DNA from: Deltaproteobacteria bacterium
Lineage (GTDB): Bacteria > Bdellovibrionota > JACOXK01
Assembly (NCBI GenBank): GCA_016186995.1
Contig: JACPKQ010000028.1
Location: 1-37,637 of the forward strand
DNA length: 37,637 bases
Reading direction: 5' to 3'
In this document: piece by piece, positions 1 to 8,388 of the stretch
Layout of the letters: each line of letters begins with the position of its first letter
How positions within the stretch are numbered: the stretch's first letter is position 1
The notes under the pieces: generated by a model
What the model was told of the DNA's origin: nothing
Seen by the model: only the letters and a program-made list of their open reading frames with translations
The model's database searches: none
Translations under genes and position numbers: made by a program

Positions 1-75
1 CTGGAGGTTTTGAAGGGGAGGATCCACACCGGGCGGAGGGGCCCCTGAAAGACCTCCAGACCATCAAGAACTTTT
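1..75. repeat. Palindromic repeat family E, copy 1
   Basis: The inverted ends ctggaggt (1-8) and acctccag (52-59) enclose a GC-rich core that is nearly identical to the copy at 23088-23152. A partial copy lies at 27646-27680 in the opposite orientation. The tail 'aagaact...atcgaa' is also shared with the copy at 23155-23172. The window starts inside the repeat, so its left edge is not seen. Confidence 0.85.
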
Positions 76-116
76 ATCGAAACCGGTGGAGATAAAACTC
101 TATTCCACAAAGAAAA

Positions 117-563
117 TTACTTCTTACAACAAAGATTTTTCACAAAACCTGTGCAGTCAAGTCCCCATTTGGTACAACCTGTTGTCACTAAACAAAGACA
201 ACCTGCTAAAAGTGCTAAAGGAAATTCAAAACCACGAGGCCCAAAAAAACCGGCACTCCAGTGAACCTTAAAAATAGCGACAAGCATCACAACACAAAGA
301 AGAGCTGCTGCACATTGTGTAAAAAGCCCTAAGATAAGTAAAAGCCCACCAAAAAACTCGGTACAACCCACAACATAAGCCATGATTTCTGGCATTGGAA
401 TTTGAAGGTATTGAAGAGAGCGCCCAAATTCTTCAACTCCATTTCCTCCAAACATTCCAAAAAGTTTTTGTGCACCATGCATCACAAAAGTACCGCCCAT
501 CACTAAACGCAAAATTAAAATTCCAAATTCAGGACATGTTTTACATCCTTTTTTTAGAAACAT
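117..563 (-). CDS. DoxX family membrane protein
   Basis: A 148-residue integral membrane protein of the DoxX family. The N-terminal pattern LILRLVMGGTFVMHGAQKLF is characteristic, and about four hydrophobic segments follow. The family has been linked to quinone or thiol redox chemistry, but the biochemical role of this member is unknown. I chose the ATG at 563 because GGGAGG lies 5 bases upstream. An open frame continues upstream to 635, but it has no ribosome binding site and does not resemble the family. The protein is unusually cysteine-rich (CKTC near the start, CCKK at the end), which may mean metal or thiol chemistry; this is inference. It is divergent from mutY, with about 140 bp between them. 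Confidence 0.85.
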   Translation of the reverse strand: MFLKKGCKTCPEFGILILRLVMGGTFVMHGAQKLFGMFGGNGVEEFGRSLQYLQIPMPEIMAYVVGCTEFFGGLLLILGLFTQCAAALLCVVMLVAIFKVHWSAGFFGPRGFEFPLALLAGCLCLVTTGCTKWGLDCTGFVKNLCCKK

Positions 564-701
564 CGTTTCCTCCCTTGTGAAAAAAATTTTACAGCCACAC
601 AACGAACAAGAGCTTATTTTATCAAAAGATAACACATACTTGCAAATGATTTATTGATATACCCCCAACTAAGAACTTAAAGTCGTAATGACAAGCACGA
701 C

Positions 702-1733
702 ATGCTACTCTTTACACCCATGAATGGAAAAACACTTGTCGAGTGGTATTTAAAAAATAAAAGAGATCTTCCCTGGAGAAAAACAAAAGATCCTTATGCT
801 ATTTGGGTTTCAGAAATTATGTTGCAACAAACGCAAGTCAAAAAAGTCATCCCCTATTACATTGAATTCTTACAAACCTTTTCAACCCTTCACAAGCTTG
901 CTCAATCAGAAGAAAGTGAAGTTCTTCAAAAATGGTCTGGGCTGGGTTATTACAGGCGTGCTCGAAACTTGCGGCACGGAGCACAGTTCATTTGTGAAGC
1001 GTTCAATGGTGTATTTCCTGAAAACTTCGAAGATGTTCTAAAAATACCTGGTATCGGAGATTATACCGCAAGTGCTATCACAAGTATTGCATTTGAAAAA
1101 CCCTATATTGTCGTTGATGGTAATGTTCTACGGGTCACGAGTCGATTCTATGGAATAAAAAAAGACCTTACAAAAAAAGAAATTCAAAAAAATATTAAAG
1201 AAAAACTGAAAAAAACGTTAGGAAATCTCAACCCTTCAGACTTTAATCAAGGCATGATGGAGTTAGGAGCCCTAATTTGCACCCCACAAAACCCTACTTG
1301 TTTACAATGCCCACTTCGTAAAAATTGTTATGCCTTTCTCCATCATGAACAAGAAAACTTACCCCTTAAAAAAGAAAAACAAGATATTAAAAAAATATTT
1401 AAACAAGTTGCACTTCTTCAAAAAAATAAAAAATTTCTTCTCATCAAACAAGAAAATACAAAAATTTTAAATGATCTTTGGCTTTTCCCTGAAATAGAAA
1501 CCAAAAAAATCCAAACTTTTTATGATAAATATGGAATAAAACTTAGAAAGAAAAAAGCGCTTGGAGAAATAAAGCATCACGTTACTTTTAGAAGAATGCA
1601 TTTAAATATTTTTGAAGCAGAGCTTTTAGACTTTAAACCCAAAACTAAGAACTTTCAGTGGATAGATCTTAAAAAACTGGGAGAAATCCCCCACTCTTCC
1701 CTCACATCCAAAATCGCAAAGTTAATAAAATAA
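702..1733 (+). CDS. mutY: A/G-specific adenine DNA glycosylase MutY
   Basis: Base-excision repair enzyme that removes adenine mispaired with 8-oxoguanine. It has 343 residues, close to the usual 340-380. The N-terminal catalytic segment shows EIMLQQTQV (catalytic Glu), the helix-hairpin-helix region around PGIGDYTASAI, and VDGNV carrying the catalytic Asp. The [4Fe-4S] ligands follow as C-x6-C-x2-C-x5-C (CTPQNPTCLQCPLRKNC). Residues from about 235 to the end form the NUDIX-like 8-oxoG recognition domain, including WLFPE and a late HHVTFRRMHL stretch. The start is uncertain: ATG at 702 or 720, neither with a clear Shine-Dalgarno. It stands alone and converges on queC with 7 bp between the stops. 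Confidence 0.96.
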   Translation: MLLFTPMNGKTLVEWYLKNKRDLPWRKTKDPYAIWVSEIMLQQTQVKKVIPYYIEFLQTFSTLHKLAQSEESEVLQKWSGLGYYRRARNLRHGAQFICEAFNGVFPENFEDVLKIPGIGDYTASAITSIAFEKPYIVVDGNVLRVTSRFYGIKKDLTKKEIQKNIKEKLKKTLGNLNPSDFNQGMMELGALICTPQNPTCLQCPLRKNCYAFLHHEQENLPLKKEKQDIKKIFKQVALLQKNKKFLLIKQENTKILNDLWLFPEIETKKIQTFYDKYGIKLRKKKALGEIKHHVTFRRMHLNIFEAELLDFKPKTKNFQWIDLKKLGEIPHSSLTSKIAKLIK

Positions 1734-1740
1734 CGCTTAT

Positions 1741-2421
1741 TTATTTAAAAGAAAGTGGGTCTTTGATGCCTACTTCTTCAAAGCCTTTTTGTCTTAAAAG
1801 ACAACTATCGCAGAACTCACAAGGTGAGCCGTTTTGCCTTGGATCATAACAGCTGTGTGTCAAACTATAATCTACTTTTAAAGAAAGGCCTTTTTTAATA
1901 ATTTCTGCTTTTGTCATATGAAGTAATGGTGTGTGAATAGTAAATCTTTTTCCTTCCACACCTTTTTTTGTTGCTAAGTTTGCCATTTTTTCAAAAGCAT
2001 CAATATATTCTCCACGACAATCAGGATAACCACTGTAATCAAGAGCATTCACTCCAATAAAAATATCATAAGCCTCTAACGCTTCTGCCCACGCTAAAGC
2101 GAGGGAAAGAAAAACTGTGTTTCGTGCTGGCACATAAGTAATAGGAATACCTTCACCCATCTCTTTATGAGAACGCCCCTTAGGAACATCAATATTATCT
2201 GTCAAAGCTGATTGTCCAAAAGAACTTAAATCAACCTTTACAACTTTATGTGCATGAGCTTTTAATTTTTGAGAAATAAGAATGGATTTTTCAAGTTCTT
2301 GGCGATGTCTTTGCCCATAATCAAAGCTTAAAGTAAAACACTGAAAACCTTGTGCCCTTGCAATAGCAAGACACGTTGTTGAATCAAGACCACCACTCAA
2401 TAAAATAACTGCTTTTTTCAT
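1741..2421 (-). CDS. queC: 7-cyano-7-deazaguanine synthase QueC
   Basis: Converts 7-carboxy-7-deazaguanine to preQ0 with ATP and ammonia, in queuosine biosynthesis in the cytoplasm. The protein has 226 residues, the normal size. The PP-loop SGGLDSTTC is at the N-terminus. The C-terminal zinc site is C-x8-C-x2-C-x2-C (from SCYDP to CDSC). [16 protein letters not shown] is the typical substrate-binding stretch. I take the ATG at 2421 ([11 protein letters not shown]) because the family begins there. An upstream ATG at 2463 would add 14 unlike residues and run into the divergent gene's leader. No other que genes are in the window. Confidence 0.96.
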   Translation of the reverse strand: MKKAVILLSGGLDSTTCLAIARAQGFQCFTLSFDYGQRHRQELEKSILISQKLKAHAHKVVKVDLSSFGQSALTDNIDVPKGRSHKEMGEGIPITYVPARNTVFLSLALAWAEALEAYDIFIGVNALDYSGYPDCRGEYIDAFEKMANLATKKGVEGKRFTIHTPLLHMTKAEIIKKGLSLKVDYSLTHSCYDPRQNGSPCEFCDSCLLRQKGFEEVGIKDPLSFK

Positions 2422-2500
2422 ATGCACAAGGGGACAGTCCGCTTTTGCTATCAAAATGGGCATAACTTGTCAAAATGGGGATCCCAGTTATAGTGAAAGT

Positions 2501-3688
2501 ATGCGTTTTTACTCCATTTTTCTTATTTTAATACCTTTTAAAGTATTTTCAGGGGTTCCTATTTGGGGAAACGAACTGCATGATTTTCACATTCATCCTA
2601 GAAACCCTAAGCTTCTTGTTTTTGCTCCTAATGTTTACGGTGTTTTTGAATATGATCTTTCAAATAAAAGGTATACTTTTTATCAATCACCTGAAAAACC
2701 TTCGTTACAGCCTTATGTAAAAACAAGAATCCTCATTGATAAAGAACCTAATCTTTATTGGGTAAGTTTTGATCACAATCTTTATCACGTTCATCGTATG
2801 ACAAAAAAGTGGGAAAAAGTTGATTTACAACTTAAAAAAAAAGAATGGATTGGGCTTCTGAAACAAGATTTAAAAAATCCTGACATGCTTTGGATTCTGA
2901 CAAACCAAAGAATTTTACAATGGAACAAAAAAGAGCATCAACTTCTTTCTTTTTCAGAAAAAAATAAAACAGAAGACGAGTTTTGGTTTGGCTCCGATGA
3001 GGATAAAAAATATACAGAAATAAAATACTTTTCTCAAATAAAAAACATTCACAACATTCTAAAAATTAAAGACAATCTTTATGCGATTTCTAAAAATGCA
3101 GGGCTTTATGTTTATGATCTTAAAAAAGAAGAGGGGACAAAACTAGATTTTCTTGAACCCCTTACATTTTTTAAAATTTATAAAACTTACAAGGGTGAAC
3201 TTTGGCTTGCAGCAGCAGGGGAAATACTTAAAATAAACCCTGCGACCCAAAACATTCTTTTTAAATTAACGCCTCAAGAGTGGAAATCACCACTTTTAAA
3301 ATCTAAAGACTTAAAAGTACAGGAATACACTATTAACTCTTATTTCGATGAAAAAGATCACGACTTTGTTTTTAAAACTATTTCACCTTTCTTAATATCT
3401 AAGGAAGAAAGTATCAGACTTGCAGCTGCTCAAACGTTCTCAAGACAGTGGCCACAAGCACTTTTACCTCAATTTTTAAAACTTATGGAAAAGACTGTAA
3501 AAGCAGAAAAAAATGAAAAAGTTCTAATAGGTTTTTTAGATATTCTTGCCTTTAACCCATCCCAAAAAACTCTTGAGTTAAGCAAAGACTTTCTTACACA
3601 CCAAAGCCCTCTTGTAGTTGAAAAAGCAAAATGGGCAGTTGAGTACATTACAGAGAAAATGGGGAAAATTAACGATAAGCAACCTTAA
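2501..3688 (+). CDS. Exported protein, propeller-like N-terminus with helical C-terminus; function unknown
   Basis: I do not recognise this 395-residue protein. Residues 1-18 (MRFYSIFLILIPFKVFSG) look like a signal peptide, so it probably acts in the periplasm. The middle (about 30-260) repeats short beta-rich units with Trp or Tyr in patterns such as LYWVSFDHNLYHV, MLWILTNQRILQW and ELWLAAAGEILKI, as in two-component-regulator-type beta-propellers. From about 290 to the end it is helical, with a HEAT-like feel (SIRLAAAQTFSRQWP, VVEKAKWAVEYI). The open frame begins at 2456, but the ATG at 2501 starts the signal peptide directly, so I prefer it. The 3' end overlaps the convergent gene at 3669 by 20 bp. 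Confidence 0.8.
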   Translation: MRFYSIFLILIPFKVFSGVPIWGNELHDFHIHPRNPKLLVFAPNVYGVFEYDLSNKRYTFYQSPEKPSLQPYVKTRILIDKEPNLYWVSFDHNLYHVHRMTKKWEKVDLQLKKKEWIGLLKQDLKNPDMLWILTNQRILQWNKKEHQLLSFSEKNKTEDEFWFGSDEDKKYTEIKYFSQIKNIHNILKIKDNLYAISKNAGLYVYDLKKEEGTKLDFLEPLTFFKIYKTYKGELWLAAAGEILKINPATQNILFKLTPQEWKSPLLKSKDLKVQEYTINSYFDEKDHDFVFKTISPFLISKEESIRLAAAQTFSRQWPQALLPQFLKLMEKTVKAEKNEKVLIGFLDILAFNPSQKTLELSKDFLTHQSPLVVEKAKWAVEYITEKMGKINDKQP

Positions 3689-4367
3689 AAGTGTTAATAA
3701 GATCATTTAAAATTTTATAATCTAAATTACCTTGTGGATCTTTAGGAAAAGAGCTTTTCTTAAGTTCTAATAAAACTTGTCCCCCTATTTCACTTCCCAG
3801 CCTGTTGTGCAAAATAGCTACTAAAGACTCTCCTTGAATGAGGCGGTCAATCACCTCGAGGGAAGAAAGAGCAGATGCTAATTGCATATCTCTCAAAGTT
3901 TCACATACAATACTAATATATTTTGCAAGGTAATTAAACTTATCTTGATTTTCGGCCTCGAGTTTTTTGGGTGGATTTCCATCAGGGCCTAGAAGTGAAG
4001 AGGCCAAAGAAGAGTAAATAGAAAGTTCTACTTTATAAAAAGGGTTATCAAGAGCTTTTACTTGAAAGGTCTTGCGTTCAAGTGCACTACCTTTTTCATC
4101 GAAAAGAATAACTTGTATAATATTGTCAGACTCTTTTAGATCCACTTCAACGTGACAGTACCCATTATTAACAGGAACTCTTGCAATTTCTAGATCATCT
4201 ACAAAAACAACAGCTGTTCCTGAAAGAATACTTTTAGAATAACCATAAAAAGATTTTGCTTCTGCTAAAAGGGGGTTCAATGATATTAAAAAAAGAAAAA
4301 ATAAAGAACAAAAAACAGGCACAAACAAACTGCCTGAACCCTTAATAGAAAGGTTTGGAAACTTCAT
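3669..4367 (-). CDS. Exported protein of unknown function
   Basis: A 232-residue protein I do not recognise. A basic start is followed by a long hydrophobic segment at about 14-36 ending in LLAEA, which fits a signal peptide or N-terminal anchor. The first half of the mature part is beta-rich and Ig-like (GTAVVFVDDLEIARVPV, DNIIQVILFDEKGSALERKT). The second half is helical (LAKYISIVCETLRDMQLASA). GAGAAGG lies just before the ATG, and a good sigma-70 type promoter is seen at 4436-4464, so it is probably transcribed alone. Confidence 0.78.
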   Translation of the reverse strand: MKFPNLSIKGSGSLFVPVFCSLFFLFLISLNPLLAEAKSFYGYSKSILSGTAVVFVDDLEIARVPVNNGYCHVEVDLKESDNIIQVILFDEKGSALERKTFQVKALDNPFYKVELSIYSSLASSLLGPDGNPPKKLEAENQDKFNYLAKYISIVCETLRDMQLASALSSLEVIDRLIQGESLVAILHNRLGSEIGGQVLLELKKSSFPKDPQGNLDYKILNDLINTFKVAYR

Positions 4368-4435
4368 TGGCCTTCTCTTTAATGAGTGATTTGAAACACT
4401 TAAGAAGATCTCTTTCTTAACTTACCCTTGCTTTA

Positions 4436-4464
4436 ATTATACCGCCATTTGATTAAAAACTCAA
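4436..4464 (-). promoter_or_regulatory. Predicted sigma-70 promoter for the gene at 3669-4367
   Basis: On the minus strand TTGAGT (4459-4464) and TATAAT (4436-4441) are separated by exactly 17 bases. Transcription would start near 4429, giving a leader of about 60 bases before the ATG at 4367. Confidence 0.65.
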
Positions 4465-4502
4465 TACGTCGATTGTGTTCAAAAAGCCCTCCGCTTCTCC
4501 AT

Positions 4503-4528
4503 TGTCATTTCCGCGGAGGCGGGAATCC
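4503..4528. repeat. Short dispersed palindrome forming a gene's 3' end
   Basis: Starts tgtcatttccgc and ends with the imperfect mirror gcgggaatcc. It belongs to the same class as 13265-13292 and 32543-32615. It supplies the last codons and the TGA stop of the gene at 4505-5080. Confidence 0.8.
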
Positions 4529-5080
4529 ATCATCGCATGAAAGTAAGAGACTCCTACCCAAATTACCCACGGTCACCGAAGCAATAACATAGAGCCACGG
4601 TAGCCATCTTGGAACACCATAAAAATGAGCCGCATGACTTTGGTAATAAAAAGCACCTAGATTGACGAGGCACATTTCTATAAAAGTACCCACAGCAGCT
4701 GTTACAATAGCTAATAAAATTCCCTTCCAGGTTCTATCAAGTATCACCCAGGTAAAGACCGCTAAGAAAGAAATGAAAATATCAGGATAAGAAATATAAC
4801 CACTCAAACTATACACTCCCACAAAAAATAAAACTCCAAAATATGGCACATATTGTTGAGTACCAGGTCTGGATTGCAGATCAAATAAAGCATGGGAGAT
4901 CCCAATGAAAAGACAAGCACTTCCAAAAAGCAGAGGAACCCAAAAAGGAATCAAGTCAAAAAAATAAAAAGCATAAACTTCTTTTGGATAACCTGTCGTG
5001 TTTGAAATAACATGACAAAGATCACCAACAGGCCCAAGAACAGCTCCACACAAAAATAAAATTAAGCTAGCTCTTAACAT
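4505..5080 (-). CDS. Polytopic membrane protein, possibly INSIG-like; repeat-derived C-terminus
   Basis: A 191-residue membrane protein with about six hydrophobic segments. PLLFGSACLFIGISHALFD and FYGVPRWLPWLY near the end recall the bacterial relatives of insulin-induced (INSIG-like) proteins, but that is a resemblance from memory and the function is not known. The last residues (DDGFPPPRK and the stop) come from the dispersed palindrome at 4503-4528, so the original end has been replaced or extended. The gene stands alone. A GTGTTCAAAA word typical of repeat borders in this window lies just downstream at 4475. Confidence 0.75.
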   Translation of the reverse strand: MLRASLILFLCGAVLGPVGDLCHVISNTTGYPKEVYAFYFFDLIPFWVPLLFGSACLFIGISHALFDLQSRPGTQQYVPYFGVLFFVGVYSLSGYISYPDIFISFLAVFTWVILDRTWKGILLAIVTAAVGTFIEMCLVNLGAFYYQSHAAHFYGVPRWLPWLYVIASVTVGNLGRSLLLSCDDGFPPPRK

Positions 5081-5225
5081 TTTTCAGCATCACAATGTGT
5101 ATTTATAGAAAACTTTCCCATATTTTAACGCTATAATGCTCCTCAATAATTGGGGTCAAGAATGGACATCTTTTGGTGGTGTAACGATCTGGGGCTGTTG
5201 CACTACCTGTTTTTGAAAACACTAC

Positions 5226-5657
5226 CTATTTTTTCTGCTGCAGTAGGGCCCGAATTAAGAGTTTTAAATCTTCTCCATCACCTTTGAACATAAACCCATG
5301 CTGTTTACCCCTGAGCTTCACTTTTCGAATTAAGTATTCTTCTAAAAACGTCTTTGATCGAGAGATTTCTTTCACCAATTCAGGGGATAGTTTTGACAAA
5401 TCTGGAGGGCCACTTGTACCAAACTGATCACTACCAAAAGGATCTTCAACCTTCTTTTGGGGCTTTCCAAGTTTATAAGTATCCCAAGTATGGCATTGTA
5501 TGCACTTGCTATTTTTAAAGGCGCTTTCTAGTTTTTTAACATCAATTTTTGTGCTCTGAGCTGTTGAGGAGGCAGCTTTTCCTGCTGCTAAAAGAGTGCC
5601 ACTCAAAAACACACCCAGCAACAACACTGCACACGCTACCTTATATGCTTTAAACAT
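5226..5657 (-). CDS. Small exported c-type cytochrome
   Basis: A 143-residue protein with a signal peptide (about 1-25, ending SGTLLAAG) and one haem-binding motif CIQCH at about residue 53. It should be a periplasmic monohaem cytochrome, with haem attached by the Ccm or Ccs machinery. The remaining sequence is short, rich in Lys, and has no second CxxCH. Axial ligand candidates include Met residues in HGFMFKG near the C-terminus (inference). It lies 19 bp downstream of the haem-motif barrel gene at 5677 and is very likely co-transcribed with it, which suggests an electron-transfer pair. The ribosome binding site is weak (a run of five G about 10 bases upstream). Confidence 0.82.
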   Translation of the reverse strand: MFKAYKVACAVLLLGVFLSGTLLAAGKAASSTAQSTKIDVKKLESAFKNSKCIQCHTWDTYKLGKPQKKVEDPFGSDQFGTSGPPDLSKLSPELVKEISRSKTFLEEYLIRKVKLRGKQHGFMFKGDGEDLKLLIRALLQQKK

Positions 5658-5676
5658 AAAACTCGCGCCCCCTTTT

Positions 5677-6948
5677 TTAAAACATACTGCGCACTGTCAG
5701 AATCGCCTGGTGAGATGCTGTATCGAGAGCACCCCTAAAACCGAATATTCCAGTTAAAATGAGTCTCACATTTTCTCTTATTAAATAAGAGGCGTGCCCG
5801 ACTATGCGACTTTCCTTAATATTGTTCACACCCGCTGTTTTAAACTTTTGTCGAACTAAATCACCTTGTAATGCAAGATAATATTTATCTTGAATCATTT
5901 TTGTAATGATGAGTGTTCCACCATAGTATACTTCTGGTGCAGCACTTGCTGCAAGTGTAAAATTTTTCTCATCCGCATAATGGAGAGAACCAATCACATC
6001 CCAATCTTTATAACGAAGGTTAGCAGATGGCTGTAAACGAAAAAAATCGTTTTTAATCTGAGCGGTACTCGTACTCAACGTAGATGTTCCTCGATAAGCA
6101 AAGAAAGAAATCGAACTTCCTTGATAATCAGAACTGTCTGTGGGCACTTCCCATTTCACACTTCCCCAATAATTTTTATATTGGTTCACATCGGTCGCAA
6201 GCGTACCATTACCAATACCCAAAGCCCAAATAAAAGCTTTTTTGTATCCATAATAGTTAATTCCAAACTGACCTGAAGAAATGTTTACGTTGTCTTCCTT
6301 AGCTGGGGTAGTGGCTGTGTATCCTGAAGAGGCCGTCACCTTGTCTGGAAGGCCTGAAACCTCAGGAAGGTTTCTTAACCGATTTGAAAAAGATGTCCAA
6401 TCTACAGGAGAAATCTTACCTGCTTGGAAGTTCACAAGTTTTGTATCAAATACGTTATGGGCGCCGACAATAAGCCATCCGTGTTTGACCGTACCGGCAC
6501 TGTTGATTTCAAGTTCATCAAAAAAAGACAGGTTTTTCATAATAGAGCCTGCCGTAAAAAGTTGAATCCACCCTACCTTACCAAATTCAAAACGATTTTT
6601 TTTCCCTCCGTTAACAGTTTGATCCTTATAGACAAATTGCAACGGCTGAAAATCAATCCGGGCACCAAAATAATCCCCCAATGATCCTAAATCCATATTG
6701 CCCTTTGTGAATTTTCGAAACTCACTGCCATCTGGATTCTCGTTATCTGGCTCTTGAAAACCATTTTTCATGAATCTTTCGCCATAATAATTTAAACGTG
6801 GAAAAGCAGTATGACATTTCATGCAAGCAACATTATATTTTCGACTCCACTGGCTTGTTGCCCACGATTTTTGAGGAAAAACCCACAGTAAACTCATGGC
6901 TAGAATAACTAAAAAAAATATTGAAAACGAAAACCTAGATTGAAACAT
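5677..6948 (-). CDS. Outer-membrane beta-barrel with N-terminal haem c motif
   Basis: 423 residues from the ATG at 6948, which has GGAGGGGAA 2 bases upstream. The longer frame to 6969 lacks a ribosome binding site. A signal peptide (about 1-31, ending QKSWA) is followed directly by the haem motif in YNVACMKCHTAFPRLNYYGE. The rest alternates polar and hydrophobic residues with many aromatic girdle residues and ends in Phe (LTVRSMF), as in outer-membrane barrels. I know similar CxxCHTAFP-type barrels from anaerobic and metal-cycling bacteria, where roles in electron transfer across the outer membrane have been proposed. The neighbouring small cytochrome supports a redox role. Which substrate is used cannot be read from the sequence. 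Confidence 0.82.
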   Translation of the reverse strand: MFQSRFSFSIFFLVILAMSLLWVFPQKSWATSQWSRKYNVACMKCHTAFPRLNYYGERFMKNGFQEPDNENPDGSEFRKFTKGNMDLGSLGDYFGARIDFQPLQFVYKDQTVNGGKKNRFEFGKVGWIQLFTAGSIMKNLSFFDELEINSAGTVKHGWLIVGAHNVFDTKLVNFQAGKISPVDWTSFSNRLRNLPEVSGLPDKVTASSGYTATTPAKEDNVNISSGQFGINYYGYKKAFIWALGIGNGTLATDVNQYKNYWGSVKWEVPTDSSDYQGSSISFFAYRGTSTLSTSTAQIKNDFFRLQPSANLRYKDWDVIGSLHYADEKNFTLAASAAPEVYYGGTLIITKMIQDKYYLALQGDLVRQKFKTAGVNNIKESRIVGHASYLIRENVRLILTGIFGFRGALDTASHQAILTVRSMF

Positions 6949-7096
6949 ACTTCCCCTCCATACATTCATTTTTGCTTAAGTTATTTCTTTACAGCGTTAG
7001 TATCAATACAATGAAACAAAAACACAAGAAAATTTTGATGCTTACAAAAGAAAAAACAAAACAAATGATTTAAATCATGAATGGTGTATTGCTAAA

Positions 7097-7169
7097 TGGA
7101 CCCGACCGGCTACGACCCGGCGACCCCTACGTTGCGAACGTAGTGCTCTCCCAACTGAGCTACGGGCCC
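7097..7169 (-). tRNA. tRNA-Ala(CGC)-like sequence, copy 1, abnormal T-loop
   Basis: 73 nt fold into a full cloverleaf. The acceptor GGGCCCG/CGGGTCC includes G3:U70, the alanine identity pair. The D-stem is GCTC/GAGC, the anticodon stem CTACG/CGTAG with loop TTCGCAA (anticodon CGC), and the T-stem GCCGG/CCGGT. The T-loop reads GTCGTAG instead of TTCGANT, so T54 and A58, nearly invariant in tRNAs, are both changed. No CCA is encoded. It may be a decayed tRNA, a tRNA-derived repeat or an unusual functional tRNA. Confidence 0.6.
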
Positions 7170-7310
7170 ATGTTTTCTCGTCATTCTGAGCCAGAGCGAA
7201 GAATCTAATTTTTTTATTAGAAGATCCTTCGTGAGAGTCCTAGAAAGATTACCTCAGGACTCGTTAAATTGGGGCTGACGTTCCCCAATTTAACTTCGGC
7301 TACGGGCCCA
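7159..7310. repeat. Insert bounded by duplicated tRNA 5' end, copy 1
   Basis: The 12-mer gctacgggccca at the 5' end of the tRNA-like gene (7159-7170) recurs at 7299-7310. Between them lie a 'gtcattctgagc...gaagaatct' dispersed repeat (from 7180) and a perfect 12-bp hairpin gttaaattgggg/ccccaatttaac (7263-7274, 7283-7294). The arrangement looks like an insertion with target duplication. No coding sequence is seen in 6949-7319. Confidence 0.6.
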
Positions 7311-7319
7311 CAATGTTTC

Positions 7320-7832
7320 CTACGAAAGATTAAGCGCCTGTTTGAGCACTTTGCGAATAACAGAAATTTCTGTAATGTTCCATTTTTTTTGTAGCATTTG
7401 CAGCATTTTAAGATCTTCTTGTTTTAAACGAAACGTTTTTAAAACACCGGGGCGCTTACCCTTTCTTCCAACACGTTCAAGCCAACGTTCATATTGATAA
7501 GGAAGAACTCCACGAAAAATACTGTGAGCTCTTCCTTTTTTTAACTCTTTTATGACTTGTATTAAATCCTTGGGTGGTGGTTGTGTGGCCCAAAAAAGGC
7601 GTGGTCTTTTCAATAAAATAGCAGGTAAAAGTTCTGAAATCCGAGGTTCTATTTTTGAAACCCAAAGGGCTTCTTCTAATGTTACAAAATAGCGATTTGG
7701 GAGAATATCTTTACTAAATAAAAGCTTTTCATAGACAAGCCTTCCAATAACTTTTTGATAACGAGGATCTCGTCTTAAGGCGTTCATTTTCTCAGCTTGT
7801 AATTTTGCTTGTTTCATTAGTTTTGCATTCAT
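7320..7832 (-). CDS. Unrecognised protein with ribbon-helix-helix-like C-terminus, possible antitoxin
   Basis: 170 residues. I do not recognise the N-terminal two thirds, which contain the motif LEEALWVSKIEPRISELLPA followed by a LLKRPRLFW stretch. Residues about 130-170 read as a strand TFRL, then helix, turn and helix with NITEISVIRKVLKQAL. This matches the pattern of ribbon-helix-helix DNA-binding domains found in many antitoxins. The ATG overlaps the stop of the upstream gene (ATGA, 7829-7832), so the two are translationally coupled. It could be the antitoxin and autorepressor of a toxin-antitoxin-like pair, or simply the partner of a nucleotidyltransferase in another role. Both genes lie between two tRNA-like repeats. 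Confidence 0.65.
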   Translation of the reverse strand: MNAKLMKQAKLQAEKMNALRRDPRYQKVIGRLVYEKLLFSKDILPNRYFVTLEEALWVSKIEPRISELLPAILLKRPRLFWATQPPPKDLIQVIKELKKGRAHSIFRGVLPYQYERWLERVGRKGKRPGVLKTFRLKQEDLKMLQMLQKKWNITEISVIRKVLKQALNLS

Positions 7833-8311
7833 TTTTTTATAAACCCATTGAGATCTAATTTATATTTTTGTGCTAATTTAAAAAACCTTTGAGATGGACT
7901 ATGTGCTAAATATTCAATAACTAAATTCTTATTTTTAACTGGCGCTTTCAGCGCTTTTGAAATTAAAACACTTTCAGGATCAGCTAAAAAACCATCTACA
8001 GAGCGCCCTTTATAAAGAGGAGTATATTGAGTCTCTTTCGGCATCCACACTTTTTCAGAATCGGGGTCTAAAAAACGATTTCTCATCTTGAGTAATTCAT
8101 CAAACTTTTTTATAACAATATATTCACCACTTATATAGGCATCCACATCAGCTGTTTCAAGAAGTTGGAGATTCAATTTAGCTTCAATCAGTGCCATTTG
8201 CCCTAAAACTTTGATAACAACTTTTTTAATTAAAAGCGTTCCTATTTTCCGCCTTTCATTATTCTCTTGAACCAACCACTTGTCTAACTCTTGAAGTACT
8301 TTTTCTATCAT
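7829..8311 (-). CDS. Nucleotidyltransferase-like protein (degenerate MNT fold)
   Basis: 160 residues. VLGQMALIEA followed by LLETADVDAYISG resembles the GG(M/T)AL...T.D.D core of minimal nucleotidyltransferases such as the DUF6036 type, with the first Gly replaced by Gln and no clear Arg before the acidic pair. DGFLADPESVLISKAL and LVIEYLA follow the usual C-terminal pattern. Such proteins often act as toxins or antitoxins by nucleotidyl transfer. Here activity is doubtful because the GG motif is altered. It is the first gene of a two-gene operon. The leader upstream of 8311 contains a short AT-rich palindrome (atatgatatcatat, 8317-8330) that could be an operator; this is inference. Confidence 0.65.
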   Translation of the reverse strand: MIEKVLQELDKWLVQENNERRKIGTLLIKKVVIKVLGQMALIEAKLNLQLLETADVDAYISGEYIVIKKFDELLKMRNRFLDPDSEKVWMPKETQYTPLYKGRSVDGFLADPESVLISKALKAPVKNKNLVIEYLAHSPSQRFFKLAQKYKLDLNGFIKK

Positions 8312-8316
8312 ACCTA

Positions 8317-8330
8317 TATGATATCATATG
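8317..8330. promoter_or_regulatory. Possible operator palindrome of the two-gene module
   Basis: A perfect 14-bp palindrome atatgatatcatat lies just upstream of the first start codon of the nucleotidyltransferase-like gene, where an autoregulatory ribbon-helix-helix protein would bind. This is position-based inference only. Confidence 0.35.
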
Positions 8331-8388
8331 GATAATATTATGTAACTACATCATTTTTTTTAATAATATTAATAAGATAGTGTTTTTA

